Assembly (NCBI RefSeq): GCF_900095795.1
Contig: NZ_LT608328.1
Location: 3,031,001 to 3,095,000, forward strand
DNA: 64,000 nucleotides
Source: Petrimonas mucosa
GTDB lineage: Bacteria > Bacteroidota > Bacteroidia > Bacteroidales > Dysgonomonadaceae
Direction: 5' to 3'
Position numbers and translations under genes: made by a program. Shown here one piece after another: positions 51,497 to 59,420 of this stretch. Under the pieces are notes generated by a model that had not been told where the DNA came from, searched no databases, and was given only the letters and a program-made list of their open reading frames with translations. Positions within the stretch are counted from its first letter, which is position 1. Each line of letters opens with the position of its first letter.

Positions 51497-51812
51497 CTAC
51501 CCAATCCTTCCCCAATCGTAGCGGTTTCCGCCCAAACGGCTGAGCTGTTGTTTCAACACCAAATGTTCCGGTTGGGACAGCTTAGGGTCCTGGGAGATGA
51601 TGTTTTCCGCAACCTCGCGGGCGCGGAACAGGATGGCGTTATCCCGTACCAGGTCGGCTATTTTAAGGTTGAAGGGGATACCGCTTTGCTGCGTGCCTTC
51701 CAGGTCGCCCGGACCGCGTAGTTTCAGGTCGGCTTCGGCGATAACGAATCCGTCGTTGCTCTCGGTCATGATCTCCATCCGCTTACGGGTATCGGCAGAG
51801 AGCTCGTAAGGC
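51497..51812 (-). pseudogene. recG: recG, 3' fragment cut off by IS66
   Basis: Encodes the C-terminal end of RecG: TPYELSADTRKRMEIMTESN, then FVIAEADLKLRGPGDLEGTQ and LKIADLVRDNAILFRAREVA to the TAG at 51497. These residues belong to helicase domain 2/TRG-wedge-linked C terminus. The 5' part lies at 54424-56206. The 8-bp duplication CGTAAGGC (51805-51812, 54424-54431) flanks the IS66 element; deleting the element and one repeat rejoins the frame exactly, giving 696 residues. As it stands the fragment has no start of its own except through IS sequence (an ATG near 51892). Confidence 0.93.
51805..51812. repeat. IS66 target-site duplication, left
   Basis: CGTAAGGC, repeated exactly at 54424-54431; 8 bp is the size IS66 elements produce. 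Confidence 0.9.
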
Positions 51813-51912
51813 GTAAGCATTCGGTGATGCCCGTATTTGATTCTATGATTTCTTGGTCTAAGAAAGTGGACTTTCAAAAACCTCCAAAACATTCGGAGTC
51901 GATGTGGAGTTT

Positions 51913-53562
51913 TTAGGAGTTTCTCCTGGAGTAGTTACCCGGGAGCAGTTCTGCAAGATCTCTGGTGTAGTCTTCGTCATAGTCGTGTATATGGCTCAGC
52001 ACATACACCATCCAGTCGCGGAAGTTCACATCGGCAGCCTTGCAGCACCCCAGCAACGAGTACATGACTGCAGCATCCTCGGCAGCGTCATGGTTACCGC
52101 AAAAAAGGTAATTCTTTCTTCCCAGGGCCAGGCCTCTCAGGCTGTTTTCGGCGAGATTATTGTCAATGCGGTATCTGCCATCCAGGTGGTAACGTGTCAA
52201 ACGGTGGTAGATGTCATAAGTGTACTTTATCGCCTTTCCTATCGGGCTCTTGGGCAGAACCTTTTCATATTCACGAACCAACCACTTTTCAAAGGCAACC
52301 ATGATCGGGTAAGCGAGGCTTTCCCTGAGCTTGGCCCTATCCTCATAGGAGAGGTTTTTGTCATCAGCCTCCCTTTCCACCTCGTAGAGAAGGCCGATCT
52401 GTTCAAGCGCATACTCAGCACGGGATTTGTCATTTTTCAACGACTCTGTAAACTTCCTTCTGGCGTGGGCCCAACATCCCAGGGGAAGTACACCTTTTTT
52501 CTGCTCGTACATTTTGTACACGGCATACCCGTCTGTCTGCATGGCACCACGGAAGTCATTCAACAAGGACAAGGCAACATTCTGAGCCCTTGAGCCATGG
52601 TCATAATGGAAGAAGAGCTGTGAGTCCATGACAGAACGCACCATCCACATGTATCCATTGACGGTTTTATGCTTCTCGTTATTGATCACGGGCACGGTTG
52701 TCTCATCCACCTGGATGTAATCGGTGGCAAGAACCAGTTCCTTGAGTCGATAGTAAAGCGGTCTTAGTAAATCGGCCGTATCTTTGAACCAATCATTGAC
52801 CGTGGGTGGTGGCAGATTGGCGCCCAGCTGTTTCATCATCTGTATCTGGCGGTAAAAAGGCAGGTGATTCACGTACTTGTTTATCATCAGCTCCGCCAAA
52901 AGGGATGCTCCGGCATAGCTGCGTGCGATAGGCTGGTATTTTGTCGGAAGTGATGCCGTTACAATGAGAGAAGACTTCTCTTCAGACTCCCGTGATGGCT
53001 TGCTTTTTAAAACATATTTATGACGGACAATCTTCCTGACATAGCATTTCCCGGGTTCATACTCCAGCACCTCGGTGACCTCCGGTTCTAACTCGGTCCA
53101 GGCATCCATGTTGTCGTTTATTTCATCGGGATAAAGGTGCTCCTCAATGCGGGGGAAGTCTTCAGATAAAGGCTTGCGAACCGGTTTTTGTTTCACCCGC
53201 TCCTTCACGCGTCTTTCCCTGAAGGTCTCTATCTCTGCCCTGGCTGCCTCTACAAGCTCTATTTCCCCGGGCAACAGGTCAAAGCCGTCAAAGTCGATAC
53301 GTCGCTGCTGCGGATCTTCCTGGATGTAGCGCTCGCTGGATTTACCCCATATGCGGCGCCTGAGATAAGCTACCTGCTTTTCCAGGTCGACGATCTTAGT
53401 ATCTTTCTCGGATATGGTTTTCTCGTAAGAGGATTTTAATGCATCAACATCCGTGCGATCTTCCAGTTTACCCCTCAGGAGCATGTTCTCCTGATATAAA
53501 TGGTCGCATTTCTCCAAAAGGAGTTCGAGAAGTTCGTTCGGATTTTCCTTGTTTTCTTGCAT
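51913..53562 (-). CDS. tnpC: IS66-family TnpC transposase
   Basis: 549 residues. An N-terminal leucine-zipper-like coiled coil (ELLLEKCDHLYQENMLLRGKL...EKDTKIVDLEKQVAYLRRRIW) is followed by a CxxC-poor zinc-binding region (PGKCYVRKIVRHKYV), the DDE core (QVDETTVPVINNEKHK, MQTDGYAVYKMYEQ) and the C-terminal IS66_C (YRIDNNLAENSLRGLALGRKNYLFCG). Intact and of normal length. Third gene of the element, 80 bp after tnpB. Confidence 0.92.
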   Translation of the reverse strand: MQENKENPNELLELLLEKCDHLYQENMLLRGKLEDRTDVDALKSSYEKTISEKDTKIVDLEKQVAYLRRRIWGKSSERYIQEDPQQRRIDFDGFDLLPGEIELVEAARAEIETFRERRVKERVKQKPVRKPLSEDFPRIEEHLYPDEINDNMDAWTELEPEVTEVLEYEPGKCYVRKIVRHKYVLKSKPSRESEEKSSLIVTASLPTKYQPIARSYAGASLLAELMINKYVNHLPFYRQIQMMKQLGANLPPPTVNDWFKDTADLLRPLYYRLKELVLATDYIQVDETTVPVINNEKHKTVNGYMWMVRSVMDSQLFFHYDHGSRAQNVALSLLNDFRGAMQTDGYAVYKMYEQKKGVLPLGCWAHARRKFTESLKNDKSRAEYALEQIGLLYEVEREADDKNLSYEDRAKLRESLAYPIMVAFEKWLVREYEKVLPKSPIGKAIKYTYDIYHRLTRYHLDGRYRIDNNLAENSLRGLALGRKNYLFCGNHDAAEDAAVMYSLLGCCKAADVNFRDWMVYVLSHIHDYDEDYTRDLAELLPGNYSRRNS

Positions 53563-53642
53563 CTTTTTCTGTCAGATAACGAGAGTAAAGATACAAAAAA
53601 GGGGCAATATATGCAAGAGAAAAAGTGACTAAAATCGTCTGT

Positions 53643-53993
53643 TTATGCGCTTTTCCAACGTTTTTTATAGTGACATTTTTCAGCGTCAATACCCTGTACC
53701 ATCAACATTAGTTTTTGCCAGGAAAAGGGGTGGATTTTGCCTTTTTCATCAAGCGGGGGCAGTGCAAAATTGCCTTTCTCAAGTTTCATATAGTAGATCA
53801 CCAGTCCGCCGTGCTCCATATGTAATGCTTTCATACTCGTGCAATGACGGTTCAGAAAAATGAACACGTCACCGCTGCGTACATCCTGTCCCATCCCCTC
53901 AGTGACCAGTCCGCTTAAAGTGTAGAACCCTTTTCGCATGTCCGTTGGAAAAGGATAAAGCCAGTAACGCATCGAGGCGTTCAGATTGAACAT
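53643..53993 (-). CDS. tnpB: IS66-family accessory protein TnpB
   Basis: 116 residues, the IS66 Orf2 family, with MRYWLYPFPTDMRKGFYTLSGLV, DVFIFLNRHCTSMKALHMEHGGLVIYYMKLEKG and the closing WQKLMLMVQG. It is required with TnpA and TnpC for IS66 transposition; its biochemical role is not settled. It starts 3 bp after tnpA ends, so the two are probably coupled. Confidence 0.9.
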   Translation of the reverse strand: MFNLNASMRYWLYPFPTDMRKGFYTLSGLVTEGMGQDVRSGDVFIFLNRHCTSMKALHMEHGGLVIYYMKLEKGNFALPPLDEKGKIHPFSWQKLMLMVQGIDAEKCHYKKRWKSA

Positions 53994-53996
53994 GGC

Positions 53997-54356
53997 TTAT
54001 TGGGTCAGGAGGATTAATGAACGCAGCTGTGTTGGATCAGTCCCCTTTGGAACACGCACTTTTACTCCATTGGGATAGACTATTTCGAGAACATTTCCCG
54101 GGGTGGGGTCAACATGCACCGGAATCGGTTGATGATGGACAACTTCTTTGGTTGCCGGTGATGGATTGGAGCCGGTAAAGACGATCGGAACGAAACCGGA
54201 CTCTCGCCCAGTCCTGTAGTTATGCTCTCGCAATCTCTTTTGCCAGTAATAAAACTTGGATTCCACTATCGACTCGTTCCGGCAGAACTCTTTTATCCGA
54301 AGCCCGCTGGCCTGGTAACGATCAAAAATCTCCTCAAACTGATTTAATGTCCACAT
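53997..54356 (-). CDS. tnpA: IS66-family accessory protein TnpA
   Basis: About 119 residues from ATG 54356 (MWTLNQFEEIFDRYQASGL). The N-terminal half is an HTH-like DNA-binding region (LRIKEFCRNESIVESKFYYWQKRLRE); the C-terminal half ends in the usual LEIVYPNGVKVRVPKGTDPTQLRSLI. The start at 54389 is possible but the added 11 residues are not typical. First gene of the IS66 element. Confidence 0.87.
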   Translation of the reverse strand: MWTLNQFEEIFDRYQASGLRIKEFCRNESIVESKFYYWQKRLREHNYRTGRESGFVPIVFTGSNPSPATKEVVHHQPIPVHVDPTPGNVLEIVYPNGVKVRVPKGTDPTQLRSLILLTQ

Positions 54357-54423
54357 ATTTTTTTTGTGGGCAAATATAGCAAGGATCAAAAGTTAAATAG
54401 GACGGGGTTTACCGAATGCTTAC

Positions 54424-54431
54424 CGTAAGGC
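54424..54431. repeat. IS66 target-site duplication, right
   Basis: CGTAAGGC, identical to 51805-51812. Confidence 0.9.
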
Positions 54432-56206
54432 GTGATCAGCACACAGTACGACTGGTCGGCGCCACGTCCCACCCTGCCCCGCAACTGGTGAAGCTGCGAC
54501 AAGCCGAAACGTTGTGCGCTTTCGATTACCATTACCGAAGCGTTCGGCACATTGACTCCCACCTCAATAACGGTGGTGGACACCATGATTTGTGCTTCGT
54601 TGGCCACAAACCGCTGCATCACCTCCTCTTTCTCCGCAGGTTTCATGCGTCCGTGCATTTTACAGACGGTAAATTCGGGAAAAGCTTCCCGGATATGGAC
54701 AAACCCCTCTTCCAGGTTTTTCAGGTCCAGCGTCTCACTTTCCTCGATCAGGGGATAGACGATATAAGCCTGCCTTCCGGCTTTTACCTGTTCGCGGATA
54801 AACTGATAAAGCGCTCCCCGCTTCTTGTCGTACCGGTGCAGTGTCTGCACGGGTTTTCTTCCGGGGGGCAATTCATCAATCACGGAGACATCCAGATCGC
54901 CGTAAACCGTCATGGCGAGCGTACGGGGGATGGGGGTGGCCGTCATCACCAAAACGTGTGGAGGATGCTCGTTCTTCGACCAAAGTTTCGCACGCTGCGC
55001 CACGCCAAAACGATGTTGTTCGTCGATAACCACAAATCCCAGGTTGTTGAATTGCACCACATCTTCAATAAGGGCGTGGGTACCGATAAGGATGTGTATG
55101 TCTCCCGACAACAATCCGGCATGGATGTCTGCACGTTCTTTTTTCCGGGTCGAGCCCGTCAGCAACGCCACATTCACATCCATGTCCGACAGCAGCCCGC
55201 GGAAAGTCTCGAAGTGCTGTGACGCCAAAATTTCAGTAGGGGCCATCAGGCAGGACTGGAAACCGTTATCCATCGCAATCAGCATGCACATGACCGCCAC
55301 CAACGTTTTCCCGCTACCTACATCCCCTTGCAAAAGACGGTTCATCTGCTTGCCCGACGCCGTATCCTTGCGGATCTCTTTGATTACCCGTTTTTGCGCG
55401 TTGGTCAGTTCAAACGGCAGGTGTTTCTCGTAAAACAAATTCAGGTACTTCCCCACCCTTTTAAAAACAAAGCCGTTGAGTTTGTCTTTCCGGTCGGCAG
55501 CATACCGGACGATGTTAAGCTGGATAAAAAACAACTCCTCAAATTTCAACCTGAACTCGGCGTCCCGCAGCAATACGGGATTCCTGGGGAAATGAATGTT
55601 CTCGACAGCGTCGTGGAACGACATGAGATGAGCCGTTTTCACCACATCGGCAGAGAGGGATTCCGGAAGCCTGCCGTTAATCATTCCAAACGCATTTTCG
55701 ATGATTTTCTGAACGGCTTTCGAATTCAGGTAATGGTTTTTCATCTTCTCCGTGGTGTTGTACATCGCCATGAGGCCATCGGGCCGGTCGGCTTCGCTCA
55801 AATAGGGATCAATATCGGGGTGGGCTATGTTCCAACGGTTGTTGAAAAGCGTGGGTTTGCCGAAAATGATATACTCCTGATTGGCCTTGTACTTATTTTC
55901 CACAAACCGGATACCCTGAAACCACACCAGATCGATAAAGCCCGTACCATCGGTAAAATGCGCCACAAGCCGTTTTTTCCGTCCTTCACCGAACATTTCG
56001 AAAGCCGTTATTTTCCCTTTGAGCTGGATGTACGGCATACTACCGTCGATTTCGTGCACGTAATACATCCGGCTCCGGTCGATATACCGGTAAGGATAAT
56101 AGCGTAGCAAATCGCCCAGCGTGAAAACGTCGAGTTCCTTATTTAAGATCCCCGCCCGTTTGGGGCCCACACCCGGAACAAATTTTATGTCGGTCTGAAG
56201 GATCAT
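54424..56206 (-). pseudogene. recG: recG, 5' fragment (ATP-dependent DNA helicase RecG, truncated by IS66)
   Basis: Encodes about the first 594 residues of RecG, which remodels stalled replication forks and branched DNA. Visible are the wedge domain with VPGVGPKRAGILNKELDVFTLGDLLRYYP, the helicase motifs GDVGSGKTLVAV (Walker A), VIDEQHRFGV (DEQH box), TATPIPRTLA (motif III) and VSTTVIEVGVNVPNA, QLRGRVGRG (motifs V/VI). After ITPYG it runs into IS66 sequence and stops at 54386. It lacks the C-terminal ~100 residues. It lies 11 bp downstream of glyA on the same strand, so the transcript context is intact. Residual activity cannot be excluded. Confidence 0.93.
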
Positions 56207-56217
56207 CTATTGCAATT

Positions 56218-57498
56218 CTACCACGCGAACAACGGGAATTGCTTCATAGTAGCATTCACCTTTTCACGAACCGATGCTATTGTCTTGTCGTTTTCCACGT
56301 CGGCAAGCACCGTGTCGATCATTTCCACAATATCACCCATCAGCGATTCTTTCGCTCCACGGGTCGTGATTGCCGGTGTTCCAAAACGCAATCCGGAGGT
56401 CTGGAACGGGCTGCGGCTATCGAACGGGACCATGTTTTTGTTGGTCGTGATATCGGCTTCCACAAGCACTTTCTCCGCCACTTTTCCGGTCAGCGCAGGG
56501 AACTTCGTCCGCAAATCCACCAAAACAATGTGGTTGTCCGTACCTCCCGACACTACTTTGTAACCTTTATCCGCAAATGCCTGGGCCATAACGGCTGCAT
56601 TCCTTTTCACCTGTGCCTGGTAGGTTTTGAACTCGGGATCCAACGCTTCGCCAAACGACACGGCTTTGGAAGCAATGACGTGTTCCAGCGGACCTCCCTG
56701 CATTCCCGGAAAAACGGCCGAATCCAACAGTGCCGACATCATTTTCACTTCTCCCTTCGGCGTTTTTAACCCCCACGGGTTCTCGAAATCCTGTCCCATT
56801 AAAATAATGCCTCCGCGCGGGCCGCGAAGCGTTTTGTGGGTAGTAGAGGTTACTATGTGCGCATATTTTAACGGGTTGTCCAGCAATCCGGCGGCGATCA
56901 GTCCGGCAGGATGCGCCATATCCACCATGAACAGGGCCTTGATTTCATCGGCGATTTTGCGGATACGGGCATAATCCCATTCACGCGAATAGGCTGATGC
57001 TCCGGCGATGATCAGTTTTGGGCGTTCGGCACGCGCAACCGATTCCAATTGGTCGTAATCCACTTGCTGATTGTCCTCCCGGACGTTGTATTCCAGTGCC
57101 TGAAACATCAAACCGGAAAAGTTTACCGGTGAACCGTGTGAAAGGTGTCCACCGTGCGAAAGGTTGAGTCCGAGGAACTTGTCTCCCGCTTTCAGGCAAG
57201 CCAGAAAAACGGCTGCATTTGCCTGTGCACCCGAGTGCGGTTGCACATTGGCCCACTCGGCATTGAACAACTTCTTCAGGCGGTCGATAGCCAATTGCTC
57301 ACCTAAATCCACCACCTCGCAACCGCCGTAGTAACGCCTGCCCGGATAACCTTCGGCATACTTGTTGGTAAGGACGGACCCCATTGCCTGCATCACCTGA
57401 TCACTTACGAAGTTCTCCGAAGCGATAAGTTCTATTCCCTTTAACTGACGTAATTTTTCCTGTTCGATAATTTCGAAAATCTGTGTGTCTCGTTTCAT
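56218..57498 (-). CDS. glyA: Serine hydroxymethyltransferase
   Basis: 426 residues, PLP enzyme that interconverts serine and glycine and charges tetrahydrofolate with a one-carbon unit. Landmarks are [49 protein letters not shown], the PLP lysine in [15 protein letters not shown] and the C-terminal [13 protein letters not shown]. All appear intact. Its start codon is only 4 bp from the IS1182-type element, so its original upstream region, including ribosome-binding sequence and promoter, is gone and translation may depend on the IS end. Confidence 0.96.
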   Translation of the reverse strand: MKRDTQIFEIIEQEKLRQLKGIELIASENFVSDQVMQAMGSVLTNKYAEGYPGRRYYGGCEVVDLGEQLAIDRLKKLFNAEWANVQPHSGAQANAAVFLACLKAGDKFLGLNLSHGGHLSHGSPVNFSGLMFQALEYNVREDNQQVDYDQLESVARAERPKLIIAGASAYSREWDYARIRKIADEIKALFMVDMAHPAGLIAAGLLDNPLKYAHIVTSTTHKTLRGPRGGIILMGQDFENPWGLKTPKGEVKMMSALLDSAVFPGMQGGPLEHVIASKAVSFGEALDPEFKTYQAQVKRNAAVMAQAFADKGYKVVSGGTDNHIVLVDLRTKFPALTGKVAEKVLVEADITTNKNMVPFDSRSPFQTSGLRFGTPAITTRGAKESLMGDIVEMIDTVLADVENDKTIASVREKVNATMKQFPLFAW

Positions 57499-57502
57499 CT
57501 AT

Positions 57503-59397
57503 GAGTCCGCTCTGAAAACCTCTTTTTCTCAAATTGCTGAAAAAAGCGATTTCGCCGGACAGTTTTGATTGTTCTTGTTGAAAATAAACTTGTTTACAAT
57601 AATATACATATTGAAACATAAATTAGATATATACCGGGGCGTTTTTTGCCCCGAAAGTGCTCTTTGACATGTTCGCGTCGTGTAATTTACTATCCTGACG
57701 AAGTTTATCCACAACGAGCGGGAGTAAGCCCATAGCTTGTGCTTGGCAAGTGTCCTGTAACGGCTCTTGTCATCCGGGTAATGGTAGCCAAGCTGGAAGA
57801 TGGTTGCCTCGACATTATTCCTGAGGCAGGATTCCCCCGGGGGGATATCCTTTAGTTTCCGTCGCAAGTCGGCAACCCTGAGGTTGTCCTCGTCGAAGTA
57901 GCGGTATTTCCTTTCACCGGTCTTGATACTCCATTTCCTTTTCGTCTTGTCTCCCCGGGGTTTTACCGGGTACGATTGTACTAATTCCCCCGTCTTGTTA
58001 TCTGTCACTATCAGGTTGTTATCGTCGTCTTCATCCGGGCGGATGTCATATCTCGGCATCGCTCCCTGTATGGCGGTGATCACCATGTCGATGCCGCTTT
58101 CATCGCCTTGGCAGTACTCCCGGTTCTCGGCACTGTTGTAAGCCCCGTCGGCATGCACCTTCTCGATCTCGCCGGTTATTACTTCCCGTGTCTGTTCCAG
58201 GGCTTGCTGAAAGAAACCGTTGTCCGGGGCTGAAACCTCCTTTACCCGCGTGTCGGTGATCAGGTTCAACGCCGCCTCTTGACCGTCACGTTCCTGATCG
58301 CATGTCTCGGTGATGTTCACCGAGTACCCCTTGACCTTGTTGCCGTCCTTGTCGCGGTAGTGGCAGTCGGTGTCGTGGGGCGACTGGATGGACTTGGCGC
58401 TCACCTTTTCCTTCTCGAGCGGGAGGACGACCTTTTCCCGGCTGACGGTGTATTGCTGCTCGAAGACCGCTTTAAGGGTCCCGTACTGTCCATAGTCATG
58501 CTTCTTGAAGAGGTTGATAAACAGGTACATTAGTTTGCCCAACTCCAAGAAACGGGCGTCCACCTCCTCCTTCGTGCTGCGGTAGACCACCTTGTTTCCC
58601 GTTTCGCCCCGGATGCTCTCGATAAGGGAGAACATCTCTTTGGAAAGGCTTCTTTTGAAGATATGCTCCTCTCTTTCAGCGATGAACAGGCGAAGGGTCT
58701 CGTGGATCAACTCGTACCGGGAGTACCAGGCGATGTTGCTGCCGACCAGCTTGCTGTCCATGCGCACCCGCTTGCCTTCCACGTTGAACTCGAGGGCCTG
58801 GTCGCGGGTGATTCGCGACTGGCACTCCTTGAACAGGTCCACGCCGTGTTCCTTCTCGTGTTCAACCAGGTTACGGCGGAAAAGGTAATAGGTGGACGGG
58901 ACCGGCTCGGCGTCCTCGAGGGACATGAGTCCCAGCGCGCTTCGAGTCAAAAGGTTGTACCCGCATTCGGAAAACAGCTGCCTGTCGCTCCATCCCTGGC
59001 CCTCCTTCAGGATCATCATCCCGACCAGTACGCGTATCGAAGCGTTGGGCGCGCCGTTACCCTCGGAATAGAGCACGCTGAATATATTCTCGTCAACGCG
59101 CATCACGACCTCTTTGCGAAACAGGTTATGCCAGGAGCCATCTTTCAGGTATTCCTTCTTCTTGGAGCCCCTGAAGTACTCCGTTGGCGATGAAAACAGG
59201 TCTAATTGACTATGGGAATCTGATTTCTTAAACATGTTGTAACGAGTTTAAATACACCGCTAAGATAATGAATAATAATTACATACGCGAATATTTCAAG
59301 GAGATTTTTCAGGGTGAAAATCACCCGGTGAATAAAAGGTTATGAACAGGAAAAATTATAAACTAAAATTATCCCTCCGACTTTTCGGAGCGGACTC
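57503..59397 (-). mobile_element. IS1182-family insertion sequence between glyA and the second susC
   Basis: 1895 bp. Ends GAGTCCGCTCTGAAAA (57503 onward) and, as reverse complement, GAGTCCGCTCCGAAAA (right end at 59397). No clear target-site duplication: CTAT lies on the glyA side and AATAATT on the susC side. The right flank AATTAAAAACGCACAAAGAT is the leader shared with the first susC, so the insertion cut this susC from whatever lay upstream. Confidence 0.8.
57529..59235 (-). CDS. IS1182-family transposase
   Basis: 568 residues. N-terminal DUF772 region (FRKEVVMRVDENIFSVLYSE, GAPNASIRVLVGMMILKEGQ), DDE core with RMDSKLVGSNIAWYSRYELI, SPHDTDCHYRDKDGNKVKGY and EKVHADGAYNSAENREYC, and the C-terminal DDE_Tnp_1_6-like region with CLRNNVEATIFQLGYHYP. 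This is the IS1182 type. The frame is intact from 59235. The transposase points toward glyA, so read-through of its transcript could supply glyA expression (inference). Confidence 0.88.
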   Translation of the reverse strand: MFKKSDSHSQLDLFSSPTEYFRGSKKKEYLKDGSWHNLFRKEVVMRVDENIFSVLYSEGNGAPNASIRVLVGMMILKEGQGWSDRQLFSECGYNLLTRSALGLMSLEDAEPVPSTYYLFRRNLVEHEKEHGVDLFKECQSRITRDQALEFNVEGKRVRMDSKLVGSNIAWYSRYELIHETLRLFIAEREEHIFKRSLSKEMFSLIESIRGETGNKVVYRSTKEEVDARFLELGKLMYLFINLFKKHDYGQYGTLKAVFEQQYTVSREKVVLPLEKEKVSAKSIQSPHDTDCHYRDKDGNKVKGYSVNITETCDQERDGQEAALNLITDTRVKEVSAPDNGFFQQALEQTREVITGEIEKVHADGAYNSAENREYCQGDESGIDMVITAIQGAMPRYDIRPDEDDDNNLIVTDNKTGELVQSYPVKPRGDKTKRKWSIKTGERKYRYFDEDNLRVADLRRKLKDIPPGESCLRNNVEATIFQLGYHYPDDKSRYRTLAKHKLWAYSRSLWINFVRIVNYTTRTCQRALSGQKTPRYISNLCFNMYIIVNKFIFNKNNQNCPAKSLFSAI

Positions 59398-59420
59398 AAT
59401 AATTAAAAACGCACAAAGAT

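Larger units (their letters stand above)
51813..54423 (-). mobile_element. IS66-family insertion sequence inside recG
   Basis: 2611 bp. Perfect 13-bp terminal inverted repeats, GTAAGCATTCGGT (51813-51825) and ACCGAATGCTTAC (54411-54423), starting GTAA as in IS66. It carries the three IS66 genes tnpA-tnpB-tnpC in that order on the minus strand and is flanked by the duplication CGTAAGGC. All three frames are intact, so it may be active. It disrupts recG. Confidence 0.93.

Noticed and set aside
53468-53689. 73-codon minus-strand frame between tnpB and tnpC
   Set aside because: Overlaps both IS66 genes in another frame and matches no IS66 component.
54416-56107. Long plus-strand frames opposite recG
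   Set aside because: They mirror recG codons in another frame and show no domains.
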